Positions 34,228 to 43,293 of a stretch of DNA of 45,095 nt are shown one piece after another; positions within the stretch are counted from its first letter, which is position 1; the number at the start of each line of letters is the position of its first letter. The stretch is taken from positions 1 through 45,095 of the forward strand of contig JADFSO010000023.1 in NCBI GenBank assembly GCA_022560735.1, written 5' to 3'. The stretch comes from Pseudomonadota bacterium. Its GTDB lineage: Bacteria; Pseudomonadota; Gammaproteobacteria; Steroidobacterales; MnTg04. The notes under the pieces were generated by a model that was given only the letters and a program-made list of their open reading frames with translations, was not told the DNA's origin and searched no databases. Both the position numbers and the translations under genes were made by a program.

Positions 34228-35492
34228 GAGTCGTCCTCGTCCTTATCGTACAGCGCAAACAGTTTTCTTGCTGCCTGGACCAGTTCCAGGTCGCCTTCTT
34301 CGCCTGCCTGGCGCAAGCGGGAACTGGGCTGATGAAGGAACTTGTTGGTCAGTTGTCTTGCCAGATGATTGAGAACGGTTGCGGGATCTTCGCCGGCTGC
34401 GAGATTGCGCCTGGCGTCATCGAGAACCCGGTCGGCATCGGCCTGGGCAAGCGCACGCAGGCTGCGAATCGTCGGCACGGCGTCGAGTTCGCGCATGGCC
34501 ATTGCGAAACCGGCGGTTTCCGCCTGGATGATCTGGCGGGCTTGTTGTGCGGCTTGCTCCCGGTTTTGCAGGTTTTCCTGGATCACTTCGCCGAGGTCGT
34601 CCACGGTATAAAGATAGACGTTTTCCAGGTCGGCGACGGCAGGGTCTACATCGCGAGGTACGGCGATATCGACAATAAACATCGGCTGGTGGCGGCGCCT
34701 GGCGAGGGCATCAGCGACGGCCTCGGCAGACAACAACGGCACCGGGCTCGACGTGGAACTGATGATGATATCGGCTTCCGCCAGGTGAGCAGGGATCTCG
34801 CCCAGCGAAATGGCATAGGCGTCAAAGCGCCTGGCGAGTTCGCGCGCGCGGCTGACCCGGCGATTGGCAATCACCATGCGACCCAGGTCATTGCTGTGCA
34901 GATGGCGTGCGGCCAGCTCGATAGTCTCGCCGGCGCCGATCAACAGCGCGGTACGCTCGTTCAGGCGGGAGAAAATCTGGCGGGCCAGCGATACCGCGGC
35001 ATAAGCGACGGATATAGGGCTGGAGCCGATCTCCGTGCCCGTGCGCACCTGCTTGGCGACCGAAAATGCGCGCCTGAAAAGCCTGCCCAGCAGGGGTCCG
35101 ATGGTGCCGGCCTTTTCCGCATGCTGAAACGCGTCTTTGAGCTGGCCGAGGATCTGCGGTTCGCCAAGAACCGCCGAATCCAGCCCGGAAGCCACGCAAA
35201 AAACGTGTTGGACCACGTCATACTGCTCCAGCGTATACAGACAGGAACTGGCATCGTCGGCCAACTGGCGGTCTTTGATTACCCACTTTGCGACCTGGTC
35301 GGCCGCGCCCTCATCAACAGAACAATAGAGCTCGGTCCGGTTGCAGGTGGAGACGATCAGCGATTCCTTGATCGCCGGTTGCCGGCAAAGATCCTGCAGC
35401 GCCGCCGGCAGGTCCGCGGCCGCGTAAGCGACCTGTTCACGGATGGCTACAGGTGCGCTACGGTGATTTATTCCAACGACGGCGAGCGACAT
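34224..35492 (-). CDS. hemA: Glutamyl-tRNA reductase
   Basis: First committed enzyme of the C5 haem pathway: reduces Glu-tRNA(Glu) to glutamate-1-semialdehyde with NADPH. The catalytic cysteine is C50 in [10 protein letters not shown]; an NADPH-binding domain ([15 protein letters not shown]) and a helical dimerisation domain follow. The ATG at 35492 ([14 protein letters not shown]) aligns with the usual N-terminus; an ATG at 35501 would add three residues. 422 residues. Co-oriented and coupled with prfA, divergent from the TPR gene. Confidence 0.96.
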   Translation of the reverse strand: MSLAVVGINHRSAPVAIREQVAYAAADLPAALQDLCRQPAIKESLIVSTCNRTELYCSVDEGAADQVAKWVIKDRQLADDASSCLYTLEQYDVVQHVFCVASGLDSAVLGEPQILGQLKDAFQHAEKAGTIGPLLGRLFRRAFSVAKQVRTGTEIGSSPISVAYAAVSLARQIFSRLNERTALLIGAGETIELAARHLHSNDLGRMVIANRRVSRARELARRFDAYAISLGEIPAHLAEADIIISSTSSPVPLLSAEAVADALARRRHQPMFIVDIAVPRDVDPAVADLENVYLYTVDDLGEVIQENLQNREQAAQQARQIIQAETAGFAMAMRELDAVPTIRSLRALAQADADRVLDDARRNLAAGEDPATVLNHLARQLTNKFLHQPSSRLRQAGEEGDLELVQAARKLFALYDKDEDDS

Positions 35493-35637
35493 GCGAGGCA
35501 TTGTAATGAAAGCGCCCGGTGATGTCCGGCCTCGCCGGGGCAATGTAGCGCGTTTGCCGGCCAAAACCGGCACAATGGTCTGCGCGGGCCACGGATTGGC
35601 GGGTCAACGGTCAAGATCAGACCACAGAGGATGTTTT

Positions 35638-37338
35638 ATGGAAGTCATGTCACGAGCGTTTGGTTACTTGCCGCTGCTGGCTGTTTTGTGCGCCGGCGGA
35701 CTGATCGGCTGCGCCGCGGGAGGGCCAGCGGATTCCACTGTTCCAGTTCCCGCCAGGATTAGTGATGCGGCCGAGTCCGATCATCACCTGTTGCTGGCGG
35801 AACTGGCCTTGCAGGACGGCGCCTTCGGTACCGCCGTACGCGAATACGTTCTGGCTGCGCAACATAGCGACGATCCAGAACGCGCCTCGCAGGCGACGCG
35901 AATCGCCTATCAGCACGGTTTTCTCCGCCAGGCGCTGGTGGCTGCCACCTACTGGCGCGAGTTGCAGCCGGAAGAAAAGGCGGCTCGGCTCAGCGTGGCG
36001 CAACTGTATCTGCAACTGGGGAACAGGAAAAAAACGATCCGTGAATTCAGCGCCATCATCGCAGGCGAGGAGGACGAACGGGGGCAGCTTTTCCTTGAAT
36101 TGACCGGGATATTTATGGACAGTGACGGGCCCTGGCTTGCCAGCGCGGTGATGGATACGCTTGCCCGGCCTTACCCGGAGCTGGCGCAGGCGCATTACGC
36201 GGTTGCCGCGCTGGCCATGAACGCAAGCCGTTTTCAATTGGCGCTCGCCGAGGCCGGGATAGCGGTGGAACAGGATTCCGAGTGGCTCGCCGTTGCGACG
36301 GTGCTGGCGCGCGCGAAAATTGCTTCGGGCCAGATAGAACAGGGCCTGAGTTATGCCGAAGACCTGGTGCTGGACAGCCGGGATGACGGGGTGCGTCTGG
36401 ATTATGCCTTTATGCTGATGAGCGTCGGGCGCAACGATGATGCACGGTTTGAATTGATGCTATTGCTCGAGGAAACCGGCTCGGCAAGCGCATTGCGCGC
36501 GCTGGGGTTCCTGGAAATGGATGGCGGCAGATTTGAGGACGCCGCCGCGCGATTTTCACAGCTGCTTGCCACCGGGGAGTACACCTATGACGCCTTCTTT
36601 TACCTGGGCCTGATCGCCGAGCGCATGGAAGACTACCCGCGCGCGATGCGCGCGTATGCAAGAGTCAACACGGGATTTAGCGCGATTACCGCCCAGGCCC
36701 GCCTGGCTCAATTGATGCACCGCCTTGGCGATGGCGAAAAAGCCCTGCAACACCTTGCGCAATTTGGCGCTCAGAATCCGGGCTTTCGGGTTGACATGAT
36801 GGTGGCGCGAGCTGAATTGCTGGGTGAAATGGGGCGCTACCCGGAGGCGCTGGGCTTGTACCGGGAAGTCCTGGAACTGCGACCGGCGGATGAAGGAACG
36901 GGCTATTCGATGGCGTTCATGATGGAGTCTTCGGGCGACCTCAAATCCAGCATCAAACAGTTGCGCTCGTTTGTAAAAAAACGCCGCAATGACCCGCTGG
37001 CATTGAATGCATTGGGTTACACGCTGGTTGCCAATACCGACCGGCTGAACGAAGCGGGTCGTTACATCAACGAGGCTGTCCGGTTGGCGCCCGTGAACGC
37101 CGCGATCATCGATTCCAAGGGGTGGCTGCATTTCCGGACTGGCGAATATGAGCTGGCGATCGAGTACCTGCGTGAAGCCTATGCGCTGGACAACGACCCG
37201 GAGATTGCGGCTCACCTGGGCGAGGTACTTTGGAAAACAGGCGCACAGACCGAGGCGCAAAAACTCTGGTTCCAGGCATTGGCGATTAACCCGGAAAGCG
37301 ATGTCCTGACCGATACCATGGACAGATTCGGCCAGTGA
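35638..37338 (+). CDS. TPR-repeat lipoprotein
   Basis: 566 residues with a lipoprotein signal (YLPLLAVLCAGGLIGC, lipobox LIGC) followed by many tetratricopeptide-like helical pairs through the whole protein (for example ALNALGYTLVANTDRLNEA and GWLHFRTGEYELAIEYLREA near the C-terminus). The same position between hemA and lolB is occupied by a TPR protein in Pseudomonas and relatives; its function is not established, and a role in outer-membrane assembly is only inferred from context. The ATG at 35638 has GAGG seven bases upstream; the frame opens at 35491 but the earlier part is not protein-like. The stop overlaps the lolB start. Confidence 0.88.
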   Translation: MEVMSRAFGYLPLLAVLCAGGLIGCAAGGPADSTVPVPARISDAAESDHHLLLAELALQDGAFGTAVREYVLAAQHSDDPERASQATRIAYQHGFLRQALVAATYWRELQPEEKAARLSVAQLYLQLGNRKKTIREFSAIIAGEEDERGQLFLELTGIFMDSDGPWLASAVMDTLARPYPELAQAHYAVAALAMNASRFQLALAEAGIAVEQDSEWLAVATVLARAKIASGQIEQGLSYAEDLVLDSRDDGVRLDYAFMLMSVGRNDDARFELMLLLEETGSASALRALGFLEMDGGRFEDAAARFSQLLATGEYTYDAFFYLGLIAERMEDYPRAMRAYARVNTGFSAITAQARLAQLMHRLGDGEKALQHLAQFGAQNPGFRVDMMVARAELLGEMGRYPEALGLYREVLELRPADEGTGYSMAFMMESSGDLKSSIKQLRSFVKKRRNDPLALNALGYTLVANTDRLNEAGRYINEAVRLAPVNAAIIDSKGWLHFRTGEYELAIEYLREAYALDNDPEIAAHLGEVLWKTGAQTEAQKLWFQALAINPESDVLTDTMDRFGQ

Positions 37339-37934
37339 TCCGCCCGCTCCGTCTGGCCGGCACCATTGCGGCGCTGTTTTTGCTCGCCGCCTGCGCAGGG
37401 CAGCGTGTCAGCCTGCCGCCTGATGAAGCCGCCTGGGAGCATCGCCGGGAGACACTTACGCTGGCCGATGACTGGTCCTTGCGCGGCCGGATCAGCCTGA
37501 AAAAAGCCGGCGACGGTTACAGCGGCTCACTGAACTGGAGGCAAAACGGAGACCATCTGGATTTCCGCTTTCGCGGGCCGCTGGGCATCGGCGGTTTCAG
37601 AATATCCGGAAACCCGGCTTTACTGAGTATCCGGACCAGCAAAGGGGATGAGTATTTGGTCAGTGGCCCGGTGGTCGATCTGGAAGCCCAGTTCGGCTGG
37701 AGCATCCCGGTGCACAGCATGCGCTTCTGGGTTCTTGGTGTGCCGGATCCCGCTGCTGACTACCAGGTCAGCGTGGACGATCGCGGGCAGGCGATAATCC
37801 TGGACCAGGCCGGCTGGCGGGTCAGTTACCGCAGTTATCGCAGTTTCGAAGGACGCACGCTGCCGCGCAAGCTGGAAATGACCAGGGCTGACCTGCGAAT
37901 TCGCCTGGCAGTAGATGGCTGGCAGATAAATTAA
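37335..37934 (+). CDS. lolB: Outer-membrane lipoprotein receptor LolB
   Basis: Accepts lipoproteins from LolA and inserts them in the outer membrane. Lipoprotein signal ending LLAACAG, then the LolB beta-barrel with DDWSLRGRISLK, YSGSLNWRQNGDHLDFRFRG and the QAGWRVSYRSY region. 199 residues. The GTG start overlaps the upstream stop (GTGA). It is itself a lipoprotein, as are the TPR protein before it and RlpA in the other block. Confidence 0.93.
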   Translation: MIRPLRLAGTIAALFLLAACAGQRVSLPPDEAAWEHRRETLTLADDWSLRGRISLKKAGDGYSGSLNWRQNGDHLDFRFRGPLGIGGFRISGNPALLSIRTSKGDEYLVSGPVVDLEAQFGWSIPVHSMRFWVLGVPDPAADYQVSVDDRGQAIILDQAGWRVSYRSYRSFEGRTLPRKLEMTRADLRIRLAVDGWQIN

Positions 37935-37952
37935 TAAAAAAGGGGAGACAGC

Positions 37953-38018
37953 ATGCATTTATCAGCAGTCAACGGGTTGGCGGTGCTGATGGGAGTCATC
38001 CGCGGTGCCTGGCGCTGA
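37953..38018 (+). CDS. Possible 21-residue leader peptide before ispE
   Basis: AAGGGGAG followed five bases later by ATG gives a textbook ribosome site for a 21-codon frame, MHLSAVNGLAVLMGVIRGAW plus a final R, ending TGA at 38016-38018. It overlaps the ispE GTG start by 14 bases in another frame. Its ribosome site is much better than that of ispE. Most likely it couples translation into ispE; a functional small hydrophobic peptide is possible but unproven. Confidence 0.5.
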   Translation: MHLSAVNGLAVLMGVIRGAWR

Positions 38019-38889
38019 CGACAGGCCCGCAAAGAGTTGGAAAATAGCCTGGCCGGCGCCCGCCAAGCTGAACCTGTGCCTGCTGATTACCGGCCGTCGC
38101 GCCGATGGCTACCACTGTCTGCAGACCGCGTTTCAGATCGTCGATCTGTGCGACTACGTTCATTTCAGCGAGTTGCCCGATGGGCAGTTTTCGCTGAGCG
38201 GTGGCATCGAGTCGATCTCCCCGGACCAGGACCTGTGCATGAAAGCGGCGCGCCTGCTTTATCTGCGCTGCGGGCCTGGACTGGGTGCGGCGATCACGCT
38301 GCAAAAAAATATCCCGGTCGGCGCCGGTCTCGGTGGGGGCAGTTCGGACGCGGCGACCACCTTGCTGGCATTGAATTATCTTTGGCAGACCGGCCTCAAT
38401 CGGGAGCAACTGGCCGGTATCGGGCTGGAACTGGGCGCGGACGTGCCGCTTTTTGTCCTCGGGGAGTCGGCTTGGGGTGAAGAGCTGGGTGAACGGCTGA
38501 CACCGGTAAAGTGGCCTCGGCGCTGGTTTCTGGTGGTCAATCCGGGGGTCAGTATCTCGACCCGGGGAATCTTTTCGGCGCCTGAATTGACACGCAATTC
38601 GACGCCAATCACAATACGCAGTTTTCTCAAGGACGGTGCCGGAAATGACTGCGAATCGGTGGTTCGCGAGCGTTACGGCGAGGTCGACGAAGCGCTGGCC
38701 TGGCTGGCCCGTTTTGGCGAATCCCGGCTGAGTGGAACCGGCAGTTGTGTTTTTGCCGCATTTGAACGGCGGCAAGACGCCGCGGCAGTCCAGGCTGAAG
38801 TGCCGGACAAGTGGAGCCACTGGCTGGTTCGAGGCCTGGATGCATCGCCGATAAGCGATAGTTTGCAAAACCTGGCGGCGGAACAGTAG
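38005..38889 (+). CDS. ispE: 4-diphosphocytidyl-2-C-methylerythritol kinase
   Basis: GHMP-family kinase of the MEP isoprenoid pathway. PAPAKLNLCLLITGRRADGYH at the N-terminus and the ATP loop PVGAGLGGGSSDAA are diagnostic; the SGTGSCVFAAFE block is near the C-terminus. The GTG at 38005 is the only suitable start, with GGGAG nine bases upstream; it adds about twelve residues before the conserved core compared with E. coli. 294 residues. The short ORF at 37953 overlaps its start. A tRNA-Gln gene follows 28 bases later. Confidence 0.95.
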   Translation: MPGADDRPAKSWKIAWPAPAKLNLCLLITGRRADGYHCLQTAFQIVDLCDYVHFSELPDGQFSLSGGIESISPDQDLCMKAARLLYLRCGPGLGAAITLQKNIPVGAGLGGGSSDAATTLLALNYLWQTGLNREQLAGIGLELGADVPLFVLGESAWGEELGERLTPVKWPRRWFLVVNPGVSISTRGIFSAPELTRNSTPITIRSFLKDGAGNDCESVVRERYGEVDEALAWLARFGESRLSGTGSCVFAAFERRQDAAAVQAEVPDKWSHWLVRGLDASPISDSLQNLAAEQ

Positions 38890-38917
38890 CGGCCGGACAA
38901 AAACTGAGTATGGCGGC

Positions 38918-38992
38918 TGGGGTGTGGCCAAGTGGTAAGGCAACGGGTTTTGATCCCGTCATGCGCAGGTTCGAATCCTGCCACCCCAACCA
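38918..38992 (+). tRNA. tRNA-Gln (anticodon TTG)
   Basis: Cloverleaf with acceptor TGGGGTG / CACCCCA, anticodon loop TTTTGAT giving TTG, T-arm with TTCGAAT, discriminator A and encoded CCA. 75 bases including CCA. Conserved position between ispE and prs. If the host lacks GlnRS it would be a substrate of the GatCAB enzyme encoded in this window. Confidence 0.96.
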
Positions 38993-39013
38993 ATCTGAAC
39001 AGGGACAAGGGCT

Positions 39014-39991
39014 ATGGTGAGACAGGGAGCGTCAGAGGCGACTGCCAATATGGTGTTGTTCTCTGGGAACGCTAACCGAAAACTGGCGCAGAATATTGCC
39101 CGTTGCCTGCATACACGGCTGGGTGACGCGCAAGTGAGCAGTTTCAGCGATGGCGAAGTCATGGTCGAGTTGATGGAGAACATCCGCGGGCAGGATGTTT
39201 TTATCATTCAGTCGACTTGCCCGCCGGCGAGCAACAACCTGATGGAGTTGCTGGTGATGGCGGACGCCTGTCATCGGGCATCCGCCAGGCGAATTACGGC
39301 AGTCATGCCGTATTTTGGCTATGCGCGGCAGGATCGCCGCCCGCGAGCCAGCAGGGTGGCGATCACCGCGAAGCTGGTCGCAAACCTGATCCAGGTTGCG
39401 CATATCGATCGTTGTCTGACCGTGGATTTGCATGCCGATCAGATCCAGGGATTTTTCGATATTCCGGTCGACAATGTTTATGCTTCGCCGGTCTTGCTGG
39501 GCGAAGCGTGGCGGCAGAAATACGAAAACATGGTGGTCGTGTCGCCCGATGTTGGCGGCGTGGTGCGGGCCCGGGCTCTGGCCAAGAGGCTGGACGACGC
39601 GGACCTGGTGATTATCGACAAACGCCGGCCACGCGCCAACGAAGCCCAGGTCATAAACATCATCGGTGATGTCGAGGGCAAGACCTGTGTCATAGTCGAC
39701 GACCTGATCGATACGGCCGGCACCTTGTGCAAGGGTGCCGTGGCACTGAAAGAACACGGTGCCGTGAAAGTGGTGGCCTACATCAGCCACCCGGTCCTGT
39801 CGGGACCCGCGGTCGAAAGAATCGAGAATTCGGTACTCGACCAACTGGTGGTTACGGATACCATCCCGTTGAGCGCCGAGGCGGAGAACTGCAGCAAGAT
39901 TCGTCAGCTGAGTACGGCGGAATTGCTTGCCGAAACGATTCGGCGCATCGCCAGCGACGAGGAGTCGGTCAGTTCGCTGTATGTAGATTGA
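39014..39991 (+). CDS. prs: Ribose-phosphate pyrophosphokinase
   Basis: Makes PRPP from ribose-5-phosphate and ATP for nucleotide, histidine and tryptophan synthesis. Diagnostic blocks: [39 protein letters not shown] and the PRPP loop [11 protein letters not shown]. The ATG at 39014 gives 325 residues; an internal ATG at 39050 ([13 protein letters not shown]) would give 313, nearer to the family norm. The first has AAGG close upstream, so I keep it with reserve. Confidence 0.95.
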   Translation: MVRQGASEATANMVLFSGNANRKLAQNIARCLHTRLGDAQVSSFSDGEVMVELMENIRGQDVFIIQSTCPPASNNLMELLVMADACHRASARRITAVMPYFGYARQDRRPRASRVAITAKLVANLIQVAHIDRCLTVDLHADQIQGFFDIPVDNVYASPVLLGEAWRQKYENMVVVSPDVGGVVRARALAKRLDDADLVIIDKRRPRANEAQVINIIGDVEGKTCVIVDDLIDTAGTLCKGAVALKEHGAVKVVAYISHPVLSGPAVERIENSVLDQLVVTDTIPLSAEAENCSKIRQLSTAELLAETIRRIASDEESVSSLYVD

Positions 39992-40000
39992 TTTTTTGTT

Positions 40001-40034
40001 GTTTCCCGACTGGTCGCGGAAGGGGAACGTTTTT
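40001..40034 (+). terminator. Possible intrinsic terminator or attenuator between prs and rplY
   Basis: GTTTCCC (40001-40007) pairs with GGGGAAC (40022-40028), seven pairs with one G-U, and is followed by GTTTTT. A second T-run precedes it at 39992. It may allow only part of the prs transcript into rplY. Confidence 0.5.
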
Positions 40035-40074
40035 GATGCCGGCGCTGCCGGTTGTGAACCAGGAGTAGTAAAAA

Positions 40075-40782
40075 ATGAGTGACTTTATTCTTAACGCCGA
40101 ATTGCGGGACGGTCGGGGCAAGGGTGCGAGCCGCCGCCTGCGTCGTGCCGGCAAGATTCCGGCAATTTTGTATGGCGGTAACCGGGAATCCCGGTCGATC
40201 ACGCTGGACCACCAGGTGTTGCTGCACCAGATGGAAAACGAGGCTTTTTTCTCGTCCATCCTGACCGTAAAGGTCGGTGACGAAACCCAGGACGCCATTC
40301 TCAAGGATATTCAGCGTCATCCGGCAAAACGCCAGGTGTTGCATCTCGATCTGCAGCGGGTGCTGGCCGACCAGGAGATCCGGGTCACGATCCCGCTGCA
40401 TTTTGTCAACGAAGATATCTGCGTCGGGGTGAAATCCGGTGGCGGTGCCGTTGCGCATATTATTTCGGAAGTCGAGATCACCTGTTTGCCAGGGAATCTT
40501 CCGGAGTACATCGACGTCGATGTGGCTAGCCTTGAACTTGATCAGATCATCCATCTCTCGGAAGTCGAGATACCCGAGGGCGTGAGCCTGACGGTGAATC
40601 TCGAAGAGTACGATCAACCGGTTGCTTCGTGTCATATTGCCAAGGAAATCGTTATCGAGCCCGAAGAAGAAGAGCTTGAAATCGAAGAAGGCGAGATTGT
40701 CGAAGGCGAAGAGGATGCCGAGGCGGCGGAAGATGTGGCCGAGGAGAAAGCCACAGACGATTCGTCCAAGGAATCCGAGTAA
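40075..40782 (+). CDS. rplY: 50S ribosomal protein L25 (general stress protein Ctc type)
   Basis: Binds 5S rRNA in the large subunit. Long (CTC) form with 235 residues: an L25 core (LNAELRDGRGKGASRRLRRA, IPAILYGGN) and the TL5-type C-terminal beta domain. After about residue 195 comes a strongly acidic tail (EEEELEIEEGEIVEGEE and onward), low in complexity. AGGAG ten bases before the ATG supports the start. Same position as in Pseudomonas, between prs and pth. Confidence 0.96.
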   Translation: MSDFILNAELRDGRGKGASRRLRRAGKIPAILYGGNRESRSITLDHQVLLHQMENEAFFSSILTVKVGDETQDAILKDIQRHPAKRQVLHLDLQRVLADQEIRVTIPLHFVNEDICVGVKSGGGAVAHIISEVEITCLPGNLPEYIDVDVASLELDQIIHLSEVEIPEGVSLTVNLEEYDQPVASCHIAKEIVIEPEEEELEIEEGEIVEGEEDAEAAEDVAEEKATDDSSKESE

Positions 40783-40813
40783 ACGGCCCGCAGGAAACAG
40801 AACGAGAGGTAAA

Positions 40814-40848
40814 GGGCAGGCCGCGGTTGTTCGGCCTGCCCTTGTTTT
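40814..40848 (+). terminator. Intrinsic terminator between rplY and pth
   Basis: A perfect 9-base stem, GGGCAGGCC (40814-40822) with GGCCTGCCC (40833-40841), 10-base loop, followed by TTGTTTT. The last T is immediately before the pth ATG. Confidence 0.8.
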
Positions 40849-41511
40849 ATGGCGACTACAGAAATCAAGATTATTGTCGGTCTGGGCAACCCGGGCTCAA
40901 AACACGAAAGTGACCGTCACAACATGGGCTTCTGGCTGGTTGACCGGCTGGCCGAAAAGACCGGTGCATCGTTCCGTTCGGAGAAGCGATTTTCGGGCGA
41001 TGTTGCCCGTGTGCAAATAGGCCAACATGATCTGCGGCTGCTCAAACCGACGACCTATATGAATCTCAGCGGGCAAAGCGTGCAGGCTGCGATGGCTTAT
41101 CATCGGATAAAGCCAGGGCAAATGCTGGTCGTGCATGACGAAATCGATCTTCCGGTGGGTACGCTGCGCCTGAAAAAAGGCGGGGGGCATGGCGGCCACA
41201 ATGGTCTGCGCGATGTAATCCGCCACATCGGGGCCGAGTTCCTGCGGTTGCGTATCGGGGTCGGTCACCCCGGGCAAAGCCACGAGGTTACCGGGCATGT
41301 TTTGAAGCGGCCGCAGGCCGCTGAGCAAAAAACCCTGGATGAAGCGCTGCAGGATGCGATTTCGGCTTTGCCGGTGCTGCTCGACGACGGCCTGGAAAAA
41401 GCCCAGCAGCGGCTGCACAGTCGTGGCACGACGCCAAAGCCATACCGCAAAGCACAGTCTGCGCAAGGCGAGGAACAGGAAGCAAAGGCGGACCACAAAA
41501 ATGGCGATTAA
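40849..41511 (+). CDS. pth: Peptidyl-tRNA hydrolase
   Basis: Recycles peptidyl-tRNAs that drop off ribosomes. IIVGLGNPGSKHESDRHNMGF carries the catalytic histidine and the conserved Asn; TYMNLSGQSVQ, VHDEIDLPVG and GGGHGGHNGLRD are further signatures. 220 residues with an extended basic tail. The ATG at 40849 abuts the T-tract of a terminator hairpin and has no adjacent ribosome site; GAGAGG at 40804-40809 lies on the other side of the hairpin. Its 3' end overlaps ychF by 11 bases. Confidence 0.96.
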   Translation: MATTEIKIIVGLGNPGSKHESDRHNMGFWLVDRLAEKTGASFRSEKRFSGDVARVQIGQHDLRLLKPTTYMNLSGQSVQAAMAYHRIKPGQMLVVHDEIDLPVGTLRLKKGGGHGGHNGLRDVIRHIGAEFLRLRIGVGHPGQSHEVTGHVLKRPQAAEQKTLDEALQDAISALPVLLDDGLEKAQQRLHSRGTTPKPYRKAQSAQGEEQEAKADHKNGD

Positions 41512-42592
41512 ATGCGGCATCGTCGGTCTGCCCAATGTGGGTAAATCGACGCTGTTCAATGCGCTGACCGCGGCGGAAATCTCGGCCGAGAATTATCCTT
41601 TTTGCACGATAGAGCCAAACGTCGGTGTCGTGCCGGTGCCGGACAAGCGCCTCATGGAGCTCGCGGCAATTGTGCAACCGGAGAAGGTACTCCCGACGAC
41701 GATGGAATTTCTGGATATCGCCGGCCTGGTCGAAGGCGCAGCCAACGGCGAGGGCCTGGGCAACCAGTTCCTGGCCAATATCCGCGAAACTCACGCCATT
41801 GCCCACGTGGTCCGCTGTTTTTCCACCGCCGACGTCGTCCACGTGGCGGGCAAGGTCGACCCTGTCGCCGACATTCAGATCATCAATACAGAACTCGGTT
41901 TGGCGGACCTGGAGACTGTGGATAGCAACCTGTACCAGGCGCAGCGCAACGCGAAGACCGGGCAGAAAGAAGACCTGGCGAAACGTGATTTCTTGCAAAA
42001 GTTGCACGATCATCTCGATGCGGGCCATCCTGCGCGTACGCTGGAAGTCTCCGAGCTCGAACGCCCTGCTTACCGGGGTTTGCACTTGCTGACCGCCAAA
42101 CCGGTGATGATTGTGGCCAATGTCGATGAAGACGGCTTCGAGAATAACCCCATGCTCGAGGCCGTGACCGAACTGGCCCGCGAGGAAAATGCAGAGGTGG
42201 TTGCCATCTGCGCCGCCGCGGAAGCGGAAATCGCCCTGCTGGACGACGCCGACAAACAAGAATTCCTGGCCGAAATGGGATTGACGGAGACCGGGCTGGA
42301 CCGGGTGATTCATACGGCCTATCGCCTGCTCGGCCTGATGACCTTTTTTACGGCCGGGCCGAAGGAGGTCCGGGCATGGGCCTTGCGCAAGGGATCGACC
42401 GCCCGGCAGGCGGCCGGCGAAATCCATACGGATTTTGAGCGTGGCTTTATACGCGCAGAAGTCATAGCATTCGTGGATTACCTGCGCGACGGCGGCGAAA
42501 GCGGAGCGCGGGATACCGGGCGTCTGCGCCTGGAAGGCAAGGAATACCTGGTCGCCGAGGGCGATGTCATGCATTTTCGGTTCAATGTGTGA
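41501..42592 (+). CDS. ychF: Redox-responsive ATPase YchF (Obg-like)
   Basis: Conserved ribosome-associated Obg-family ATPase. P-loop [14 protein letters not shown], switch region with [20 protein letters not shown], the ANVDED motif in place of NKxD, and a TGS domain at the end ([36 protein letters not shown]). 363 residues from the ATG at 41501, exactly the usual length; the frame opens upstream inside pth. Confidence 0.97.
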   Translation: MAIKCGIVGLPNVGKSTLFNALTAAEISAENYPFCTIEPNVGVVPVPDKRLMELAAIVQPEKVLPTTMEFLDIAGLVEGAANGEGLGNQFLANIRETHAIAHVVRCFSTADVVHVAGKVDPVADIQIINTELGLADLETVDSNLYQAQRNAKTGQKEDLAKRDFLQKLHDHLDAGHPARTLEVSELERPAYRGLHLLTAKPVMIVANVDEDGFENNPMLEAVTELAREENAEVVAICAAAEAEIALLDDADKQEFLAEMGLTETGLDRVIHTAYRLLGLMTFFTAGPKEVRAWALRKGSTARQAAGEIHTDFERGFIRAEVIAFVDYLRDGGESGARDTGRLRLEGKEYLVAEGDVMHFRFNV

Positions 42593-42628
42593 GCGAGGCG
42601 CCAGCGGTCGGAAATGGCATGCCGGGGA

Positions 42629-42657
42629 TTCTCCGGACGCAACCGATTTGATAGAAT
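42629..42657 (+). promoter_or_regulatory. Candidate tRNA-Met promoter with stringent discriminator
   Basis: Extended -10 TGATAGAAT (hexamer at 42652-42657) followed by GCGCGCCCCC, the GC-rich discriminator typical of stable-RNA promoters. The -35 position (42629-42634, TTCTCC) is a weak match. Confidence 0.5.
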
Positions 42658-42695
42658 GCGCGCCCCCGTGTTAACCGCGGCGGTAAAAAAATACT

Positions 42696-42772
42696 GGTGA
42701 TGTAGCTCAGATGGTTAGAGCGACGGACTCATAACCCGTAGGTCGGTGGTTCAATTCCACCCATCACCACCA
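42696..42772 (+). tRNA. tRNA-Met (anticodon CAT), elongator type
   Basis: Acceptor GGTGATG / CATCACC, anticodon loop CTCATAA giving CAT, T-arm with TTCAATT, discriminator A and CCA; 77 bases. The paired G1-C72 excludes an initiator tRNA. A lysidine-modified tRNA-Ile(CAT) is the alternative, but the location right after ychF matches elongator tRNA-Met in Pseudomonas. It marks the junction with the element to its right. Confidence 0.92.
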
Positions 42773-42780
42773 TACGTAAG

Positions 42781-42822
42781 AAAACCTTGTTAATCAGTCG
42801 ATTAGCGAGGTTTTTCTTTTTA
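42781..42822 (+). terminator. Intrinsic terminator after tRNA-Met
   Basis: A 15-pair stem (42781-42795 with 42800-42814) containing two G-U pairs, loop AGTC, followed by TTCTTTTT. It begins eight bases after the CCA end. From here to 43029 I see no credible gene. Confidence 0.85.
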
Positions 42823-43029
42823 TGATAGTACATATTGCAAGTACATACTCTGATGGGATTATGGCCGCATCTGCGCACGACGAAGGCCACCTGCCCGAAT
42901 ACTGGTGCTGGTGGTTGTAAGTGCGAACACCGTCTTGATTGGTAGCTAAGCTGGACAGCTCGGGCTGAGGGGAGAGGGTGTCCGGTGGGCGTCCATGCAG
43001 GTGCTTTGAGGTACCTGCACATTCTGTGA

Positions 43030-43272
43030 TTACCTTCGGCGGCTGCCTTGGGTGCTTTGCTGCTCGGCGAGGTCTTTGAAGCCGGGCCGGAGCGTAGGCG
43101 TGATGTCGGCGTTGAAGTCGACCGGGGAGTCGATCTCGAAGCCCTGCCGGTTCAGGAGACGTATCAGGTCTTGTGCGTGACCGTAGGCTTCCTGAGCGCC
43201 GATATTGGAACCGTTCTTCTTCAGGTGCGCGGCGATCTCGTCGAAAGCCGCTTGTATTGATTTCTTGCTCAT
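43030..43272 (-). CDS. Small protein of unknown function
   Basis: 80 residues, mostly helical in appearance (SIQAAFDEIAAHLKKNG, EAYGHAQDLIRLLNRQGFEI), with no family I recognise. GGAG seven bases before the ATG is a strong ribosome site, so it is probably a real gene. Last of three closely spaced minus-strand genes, 21 bases after the stop of the 57-residue gene. Context suggests a mobile-element accessory gene. Confidence 0.65.
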   Translation of the reverse strand: MSKKSIQAAFDEIAAHLKKNGSNIGAQEAYGHAQDLIRLLNRQGFEIDSPVDFNADITPTLRPGFKDLAEQQSTQGSRRR

Positions 43273-43293
43273 GCGTGTACTCCGTTGCTTGGG

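Noticed and set aside
41288..42574. 428-codon minus-strand frame opposite ychF
   Set aside because: Antisense shadow of ychF and the end of pth in GC-rich sequence; His/Gln/Arg-rich composition without domains.
42822..42920. 32-codon plus-strand frame after the tRNA-Met terminator
   Set aside because: It starts in the terminator T-tract, has no proper ribosome site and no recognisable protein character.
42729..43022. 97-codon minus-strand frame ending GGIEPPTYGL
   Set aside because: It runs antisense through tRNA-Met and its terminator; this kind of ending is a known translation artefact of tRNA genes.
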